DNA of 64,000 bases from Deinococcus cellulosilyticus NBRC 106333 = KACC 11606 (GTDB lineage: Bacteria; Deinococcota; Deinococci; Deinococcales; Deinococcaceae): positions 62,001 to 126,000 of the forward strand of contig NZ_BJXB01000012.1 in the NCBI RefSeq assembly GCF_007990775.1. The letters are read 5' to 3'. A model generated the notes under the pieces. It saw only the letters and a list, made by a program, of their open reading frames with translations. It was not told the origin of the DNA and ran no database searches. Both the position numbers and the translations under genes were made by a program. Positions 59,232-64,000 of this stretch are shown piece by piece; positions within the stretch are counted from its first letter, which is position 1, and the number at the start of each line of letters is the position of its first letter.

Positions 59232-59860
59232 GATGCATCGGCTGGATGGTGCCCGATCTTGTGCCTGCTGTACAATTGCATGGTTCGACTTTTTGCTTAC
59301 AGAACACAAAAAGAGAGATTTGGCCTGGCTCGCAAGAAACAGAATCTGAAGCGGCAACCACCCGGACCCATCCTCAAGAAACCGCAGATCAATAAACCAG
59401 TTCAATTTTGATTTCTGATCACGAGACACAGGTGGTCGTCTGGAAGGCATCAGGAGGTGTTCTGGACAGGATGTTTACTTCGTCTTTTTGAAAAGTGTTC
59501 CCCTTTCAGGGATCTTGCCTGTTGTGTCATCAAGACTTTCAGTTCAAATACCCTTCCTGCATGAGATCAGGGGCAGTAAAATCGCAGACTCTTTTTTGAC
59601 AGATTTCACGTCTGGTCCATACGTGCAAACGTTTGCTCTACATCTGGCCCCGAAATGAGTTAAAGTGAAAATCAGTCCACATGGTTTGGTTTTTTGGTCA
59701 CCTTGAACAGCCTTTCTGGCCCTCCACGGAAATCCACCCTGCTGCATTGCGGGTGTTCTCAGCCCTTTCAGTGCTCAGGCCTTCTTCGTTTCGATCCCAC
59801 CGGATTCCAGGATGGTGTTTTGCAGGCACCTCCAGATCAACTGAAAGCAGGAAGTGAGTT
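59232..59860 (+). promoter_or_regulatory. Long upstream region of the LacI gene
   Basis: TTGACA (59596-59601) is followed after about 18 bases by TACGTG and then the perfect palindrome GCAAACGTTTGC (59625-59636), a typical LacI-family operator half-site pair (CAAACG). It differs from the ATCGAA-N4-TTCGAT operator. TTAAAGTGAAAAT at about 59658 is a second possible promoter element. A 43-codon basic frame at 59280-59411 has atypical codon use, and I do not call it. Confidence 0.45.
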
Positions 59861-60916
59861 ATGACCAGAACACCAGGTAAAGCACCAGGCAAATATGCCA
59901 CCATTCAGGATGTTGCTGCGCGCGCAGGGGTCTCACCGTCTACAGTTTCCTATGTGCTGAGCGGGAAACGCAGCATCAGTGAGAGCACCCGCCAGAAGGT
60001 GCTGCAGACCATCGAGGAGATGAACTACACCGCAAGCAGTCTGGGACAGCGCATGCGTCAGGGCAAAACCCAGAGCATTGGGGTGGCCAGTCCAGCCCTG
60101 AGGGCCAACGACTGGAGTCTCCCAGAGTTCTTCGGGTCCATTGCTGCGGCAGCAGGGGTGCATGATTACACAGCAGGGTTTTTTGTGGACCGCAGCCCCC
60201 AGCAGCTTGTGGAACTGGGCAAGAGCAGGTTTGTGGATGGGTTTCTTTTGATTGACACCACGGCAGAGGACCCCAGGGTGGAGGCCCTCAAGAAAAACCA
60301 CATTCCCTTTGTGGTGATTGGTCGCGTGCAGGACAACACTGGCATCACATACGTGGATTTCGAGTTTGAAGAGTTGATGCAGGCTGCCTTCAAACATCTG
60401 GTGGAGCTCGGACACAAAAAGATCGCCTATCACCGCCTGCCTCCCCGCACAAAGCAGGACATCAACAACGGTTTTTACATTGAAGACAGCTACCGGCGGG
60501 CTTGCCAGGAGTTCAACATCGAGGTGGTCGAGCAGATCGTCCCAATGTACCGGGATGAGGCGTTCACAGCCACGCTGGATTTGCTGGACCGGCATCCTGA
60601 TGTCACCGCCATCATTGCCCACAACCACATCGAGACCCTGCATGCCCTTCACGAGCGCCATGTGCGGGTGCCAGAAGAGGTTTCGGTCATTGGCATCACC
60701 ACGGCAGTGGCTGCTGAGGGGTGCATTCCCCCTTTAACCAGTGTGGATGTGCCCATTTCCATCATGACCAAACTGGCGGTGGACCAGCTGATTCGCATCA
60801 TTGGAGGGGAGGCCCCTCTGGACAATGTGATCATGCCTGCAAAGCTGATCCCCAGAAAAAGCACGTCGGCTCCGATGGAAAGCAAGCTCGGGAACGCCGA
60901 AGTCAAGGGTTTTTGA
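59861..60916 (+). CDS. LacI family transcriptional regulator, 351 aa
   Basis: The N-terminal helix-turn-helix and hinge are classical: YATIQDVAARAGVSPSTVSYVLSGKRSI in pieces (residues 12-40) and RMRQGKTQSIGV at the hinge. The rest is a PBP-like sugar-binding domain with SRFVDGFLLID, LGHKKIAYH and PEEVSVIGI. It lies between two sets of palindromic operators and just upstream of the GH31 gene. It is the best candidate to bind ATCGAA-N4-TTCGAT in front of GH31, the ABC permease and GH74, and would then respond to a xyloglucan-derived sugar. A distinct palindrome before its own gene suggests control by a second factor. Confidence 0.9.
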   Translation: MTRTPGKAPGKYATIQDVAARAGVSPSTVSYVLSGKRSISESTRQKVLQTIEEMNYTASSLGQRMRQGKTQSIGVASPALRANDWSLPEFFGSIAAAAGVHDYTAGFFVDRSPQQLVELGKSRFVDGFLLIDTTAEDPRVEALKKNHIPFVVIGRVQDNTGITYVDFEFEELMQAAFKHLVELGHKKIAYHRLPPRTKQDINNGFYIEDSYRRACQEFNIEVVEQIVPMYRDEAFTATLDLLDRHPDVTAIIAHNHIETLHALHERHVRVPEEVSVIGITTAVAAEGCIPPLTSVDVPISIMTKLAVDQLIRIIGGEAPLDNVIMPAKLIPRKSTSAPMESKLGNAEVKGF

Positions 60917-60931
60917 ACTGCGTCTGACGCA

Positions 60932-61100
60932 GGGCGATCAGCATTCAGTCATCAGCTTTCAGCAAAAGATTCTTTGATGCTGTCGTGGCAGGCAAAGGAA
61001 GGGTCACGTTGTTCTGGAGAGCAAAGGACGTTTTCTAACTTCCTGGAGAACCACAGTTGTTTTTGTGCTGACCGCTGACGGCTGATGGCTGACAGCTTTC
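60932..61100. repeat. Dispersed inverted repeat element, copy 2
   Basis: Begins GGCGATCAGCATTCAGTC and ends GACGGCTGATGGCTGACAGC plus TTTC. On the minus strand, 60980-60962 reads GCATCAAAGAATCTTTTGC, matching 17 of 19 bases of copy 1 (51735-51753). GACGGCTGA recurs at 61077-61085. It occupies the space between the LacI stop and the GH31 promoter. Confidence 0.65.
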
Positions 61101-61159
61101 CCAGGCAACAATGCCCTTTGAAGCAACTTTGGACTCACGCTGGCACTGCTTACAGCCTC

Positions 61160-61189
61160 TTGACAATCGAATCGATTCGATATTACGAT
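61160..61189 (+). promoter_or_regulatory. GH31 promoter with LacI-type operator
   Basis: TTGACA (61160-61165), 18 bases, TACGAT (61184-61189). The spacer contains the perfect 16-base palindrome ATCGAATCGATTCGAT (61166-61181), the same core and placement as in the GH74 promoter. Confidence 0.82.
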
Positions 61190-61278
61190 GGAACCAACCA
61201 AAAAACCGCAGGCAACACGCGAGGTGCGTCGAGCCAGGCCCTGATTTTGCTGCCCTGCTGGGCAAGGAGGCTTTCAAC

Positions 61279-61292
61279 ATCGAATCGATTCA
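61279..61292. promoter_or_regulatory. Second, partial operator before GH31
   Basis: ATCGAATCGATTCA keeps the core GAATCGATTC and one full arm. It lies 113 bases downstream of the first operator centre, in the GH31 leader, and could support looping or a roadblock. Confidence 0.6.
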
Positions 61293-61376
61293 CCAAACCT
61301 GCTGGTCTGCAAGGTCCCCATACCCCTCTGCTTCCCGTGCTGTAAAGACCCCCTTTCTCCCTTCCACGAGGTCAAG

Positions 61377-63632
61377 ATGAAGTTCACCGATGGAAACTGG
61401 CTGCTGCAGCCAGGGATCAAAGCCCATTACCCTGCCGAAGTCTTCGAGGCGGAAAACAAAGGGCAGGAGCTTGAACTGTACGCTCCCACCCGCCACATCC
61501 GTCACCGGGGGGACACCCTCGAAGGTCCTGTGCTGACCATCCGCCTGTCCTCTCCTATAGAAGACGTGATCCGGGTTCGCATCAGCCACTTTGAGGGGGT
61601 CAACAATCCAGGCCCTCACTTTCCCCTCTTTGCAGAGGACAGCGGTCCCACCATTGACCTGAACGGCCAGTTTGCCACCCTGACCGCAGGAAAACTGACC
61701 GCCCGGGTGAACCGCAAAAACTACGGAATTGAGTTTCTTGCCGATGGCAAAGTGGTGACCCGCAGCCCATCCCGGGGCACCGGATACATCAAGAGTGAAA
61801 AAGAGGGTGCTTTCGTTCATGAGCAGCTGACCCTGGGTGTGGGCGAACTGGTCTACGGCCTCGGTGAACGTTTCACCTCCTTCATCAAAAACGGCCAGAC
61901 CGTGCAGATCTGGAACCGTGACGGGGGCACCGGAAGCGATCAGGCCTACAAAAACGTCCCGTTCTACCTGACCAACCACGGCTATGGTGTGTTTGTGAAC
62001 CAGCCCGAGCAGGTGGACTTTGAGGTTGCCAGCGAGAAGGTTTCACGGGTGCAGTTCAGCGTTCCTAGTGAGAGCCTGGAATACTTCGTGATTTACGGCC
62101 CCAGCCCCAAAGAGATTCTGGAGAAATACACCCAGCTCACCGGCAAGCCTGCATTGCCTCCTGCATGGAGTTTCGGGCTGTGGCTCACCACCTCTTTCAC
62201 CACCAGTTATGACGAGGGCACTGTCAACAGCTTCCTGGACGGCATGGCAGAGCGAGACCTGCCCCTGTCGGTGTTCCACTTTGACTGCTTCTGGATGCGG
62301 GCTTTCAGGTGGTGCGATTTCGAGTGGGACCCGGAAGTGTTCCCCGATCCCGAAGCCATGCTGCAACGCCTGCATGATCGGGGCCTGAAGGTCTGCGTGT
62401 GGATCAACCCCTACATTGCCCAGCGCTCTCCCCTCTTTGCTGAGGCCGCCAGCAAGGGTTATCTGCTGAAACGCAAAGATGGCAGCGTGTGGCAGTGGGA
62501 CCTCTGGCAACCGGGCATGGGCATTGTGGATTTCACCAACCCAGAAGCCTGCCTGTGGTTTGCAGCCCACATGAAGCGCCTGACCCGCATGGGCGTGGAC
62601 AGCTTCAAAACCGATTTCGGTGAGCGCATTCCCACCGAGGATGTCGCCTGGTTTGATGGCAGTGATCCCGAGAAGATGCACAACTTCTACCCCTACCTGT
62701 ACAACAGGGTCGTTTTTGAGGCCCTGCAGGAGGAAACCGGAGAGGCGGCACTCTTCGCCCGGTCTGCAACTGCCGGATGCCAGCAGTTCCCGGTGCACTG
62801 GGGCGGCGACTGCGACTCGACCTTTGAAAGCATGGCCGAGAGCCTGCGTGGCGGCCTGTCCCTGACCCTTTCTGGCTTCGGATTCTGGAGCCATGACATT
62901 GGCGGATTTGAAGGCATGCCGCCGGCTGAACTGTACAAACGCTGGATTGCCTTTGGCCTGATGAGCTCCCACAGCCGTCTGCACGGGTCCACGAGTTACC
63001 GGGTGCCCTGGCTCTTTGATGATGAAGCGGTGGATGTGCTGCGCCACTTTTCCAGCCTGAAAAACCGCCTGATGCCCTACCTGTTCCAGGAGGCCGTGCA
63101 CACCCACAAAACCGGCATCCCCATGATGCGGGCCATGATGCTGGAATTCCCTCAAGATCCAGCCTGCCACACACTCGACAGGCAGTACATGCTGGGCTCT
63201 TCCCTGCTGGTGGCTCCGGTCTTCAACCCTGACAGCGTTGCCGAATACTACGTCCCTGAAGGGATCTGGACGGATCTCTTCACCGGAAGAACAGTGCAGG
63301 GGGGTCGCTGGGTGCGTGAGCAGCATGACTTCATGAGCATGCCTCTGCTGGTGAAACCTGGAACCCTTCTGGCCTCTGGCAGCGTTGAAACCCGTGCCGA
63401 CTATGACTTTGGCGATGAGGCTGTGCTCACCATCTACCAGCTTGATGATGGTCAATCTGCCAGTGCCACTGTGCCCACCCTGTCTGGTGAGGTGGACTAC
63501 ACCATCACCGTTACCCGTGAAGGGGACGCTTACCGGGTCAAGCACACTGGAAACGTGCGCCCCTACACCCTGAAGGTCGCTGGAAGCGATCAACCTGTAA
63601 GGGTCCTCACCACTGAAGCTGTTCCCGTCTGA
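61377..63632 (+). CDS. yicI: GH31 alpha-xylosidase (YicI-like), 751 aa
   Basis: The nucleophile is D413 in DSFKTDFGERIP, and the acid/base is D478 in HWGGDCDSTFESMAESL, nearly the same positions as D416 and D482 of E. coli YicI. FHFDCFWMR (301-309) has the Cys-Phe pair that narrows the sugar site for xylose in YicI. Other blocks are WSFGLWLTTSFTTSYDE and GFWSHDIGGFEG. It removes alpha-1,6-xylose from xyloglucan oligosaccharides and has no signal peptide, so it acts after uptake. It fits the surface GH74 enzyme that shares its operator. A terminator follows. Confidence 0.92.
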   Translation: MKFTDGNWLLQPGIKAHYPAEVFEAENKGQELELYAPTRHIRHRGDTLEGPVLTIRLSSPIEDVIRVRISHFEGVNNPGPHFPLFAEDSGPTIDLNGQFATLTAGKLTARVNRKNYGIEFLADGKVVTRSPSRGTGYIKSEKEGAFVHEQLTLGVGELVYGLGERFTSFIKNGQTVQIWNRDGGTGSDQAYKNVPFYLTNHGYGVFVNQPEQVDFEVASEKVSRVQFSVPSESLEYFVIYGPSPKEILEKYTQLTGKPALPPAWSFGLWLTTSFTTSYDEGTVNSFLDGMAERDLPLSVFHFDCFWMRAFRWCDFEWDPEVFPDPEAMLQRLHDRGLKVCVWINPYIAQRSPLFAEAASKGYLLKRKDGSVWQWDLWQPGMGIVDFTNPEACLWFAAHMKRLTRMGVDSFKTDFGERIPTEDVAWFDGSDPEKMHNFYPYLYNRVVFEALQEETGEAALFARSATAGCQQFPVHWGGDCDSTFESMAESLRGGLSLTLSGFGFWSHDIGGFEGMPPAELYKRWIAFGLMSSHSRLHGSTSYRVPWLFDDEAVDVLRHFSSLKNRLMPYLFQEAVHTHKTGIPMMRAMMLEFPQDPACHTLDRQYMLGSSLLVAPVFNPDSVAEYYVPEGIWTDLFTGRTVQGGRWVREQHDFMSMPLLVKPGTLLASGSVETRADYDFGDEAVLTIYQLDDGQSASATVPTLSGEVDYTITVTREGDAYRVKHTGNVRPYTLKVAGSDQPVRVLTTEAVPV

Positions 63633-63639
63633 CCGATCA

Positions 63640-63676
63640 GGTGGGCTGGACTTTCCCAGCCCACCTTCTGTTGTTG
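63640..63676 (+). terminator. Intrinsic terminator of the GH31 gene
   Basis: GGTGGGCTGG, loop ACTTTC, CCAGCCCACC (10-bp perfect stem) is followed by TTCTGTTGTT. It separates GH31 from the next operator-controlled promoter. Confidence 0.82.
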
Positions 63677-63789
63677 CAGGTGGTTGGGTGTCTTCTGTCC
63701 CTCAAAAACCGAAATCGTTTTGCGACGGAAAGATGACAAAAATGAGTTCCAGAGGCGGTTGTGAGCGCGAACATACAGCATTGCCACAA

Positions 63790-63819
63790 TTGACAATCGA
63801 ACCGTTTCGATAGTATCCT
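63790..63819 (+). promoter_or_regulatory. Permease promoter with LacI-type operator
   Basis: TTGACA (63790-63795), 18 bases, TATCCT (63814-63819). The spacer holds ATCGAACCGTTTCGAT (63796-63811), whose arms ATCGAA and TTCGAT match the GH31 operator exactly while the centre differs. Confidence 0.8.
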
Positions 63820-63933
63820 TTGGACAGACTCAACAAACACAAAACGGCCAGAGATTTCACGCTGGGCCAGAAAAGTGGGCCAACCTGACTGCCCCTGGAC
63901 AGCCCTTTCACCCCTGAACAAGGAGGCAGGAAA

Positions 63934-64000
63934 ATGCAGATGGAACGCACCATCCCCGCCGAAAAGAAAGTCAAAAAAGGTCTCTGGCGCACCCTTGTTG
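63934..64000 (+). CDS. Start of a probable sugar ABC transporter permease, 3' partial
   Basis: Only 22 codons are in the window. ATG 63934 has a strong AAGGAGG site at 63920-63926. The visible N-terminus, MQMERTIPAEKKVKKGLWR then TLV, is a basic cytoplasmic lead that runs into a hydrophobic residue stretch, as in MalF-type sugar permeases. The LacI-type operator upstream and the GH31 neighbour suggest uptake of xyloglucan oligosaccharides. The family cannot be proven from this fragment; another membrane or secreted protein is possible. Confidence 0.4.
   Translation, partial: MQMERTIPAEKKVKKGLWRTLV

Noticed and set aside
59280..59411. A 43-codon basic frame just after a TACAAT box
   Set aside because: Only three bases separate TACAAT from the ATG, no -35 box is present, and codon choice (many A/T-ending codons) is atypical.
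1..64000. tRNA genes, rRNA genes, CRISPR arrays or insertion sequences
   Set aside because: I looked for T-loop-like GGTTCGANTCC, regular short spaced repeats and transposase motifs by eye and saw none; a dedicated scan could still find a missed tRNA.

Overview
The window looks like chromosome of a Deinococcus-type bacterium. This is inferred from protein character, from several promoters whose TANNNT box lies only 5-8 bases before the start codon (leaderless-mRNA style), and from lipoproteins and secreted proteins that fit a cell with an outer envelope layer. No tRNA, rRNA, CRISPR array or transposase was found.

Bases 1-9.4 kb are the right end of a prophage. A tape-measure-like protein (5' end outside the window) is followed by four overlapping or closely spaced tail genes and a lysis cassette: a one-helix coiled-coil membrane protein, an M15 peptidase endolysin and a 37-residue lipoprotein. 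Small accessory genes on the minus strand follow. The region ends at a DUF1697 gene that has lost its N-terminus, a likely integration boundary. Bases 9.8-11.8 kb hold a conserved hypothetical gene and an HD-GYP protein.

Bases 11.9-16.7 kb hold a secreted GH74 xyloglucanase lipoprotein, a unit of two tiny secreted peptides with its own terminator, and a zinc-free MDR oxidoreductase divergent from a TetR regulator. Bases 16.7-45.7 kb form a large intracellular glycan-catabolism locus. A 16-gene minus-strand operon with essentially no gaps (GH36-like, GH38, racemase-like, class II aldolase, GH2, YesL-like, GH38-like, isomerase-like, Gfo/Idh/MocA, tandem MBL, GH84, GH100-like, PfkB, ThuA, OtnK, OtnC) diverges from a plus-strand set (GH38, GH2, GH4, ROK repressor). 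Alpha-mannosidases, beta-glycosidases and a beta-N-acetylglucosaminidase point to glycoprotein-type or other complex heteroglycans. The kinases, oxidoreductases, aldolase and OtnK/OtnC would feed the released sugars or sugar acids into central metabolism. No transporter lies inside the locus.

Bases 45.8-54.2 kb carry a molybdate regulator with ModA and ModB (no ModC), a small secreted protein, a GNAT and an acetoacetyl-CoA synthetase, a GntR regulator divergent from AzlCD, and a three-repeat lipoprotein. Bases 54.8-58.5 kb carry two convergent GGDEF proteins. Bases 58.7-64 kb carry a small lipoprotein under an unusual palindromic operator, a LacI regulator, a GH31 alpha-xylosidase and the start of a probable sugar ABC permease.

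One operator, ATCGAA-N4-TTCGAT, sits between the -35 and -10 boxes in front of the GH74, GH31 and permease genes. This suggests one LacI-controlled xyloglucan regulon spread over about 50 kb. Long perfect hairpins without T-tracts and a dispersed inverted repeat family recur in the intergenic spaces.
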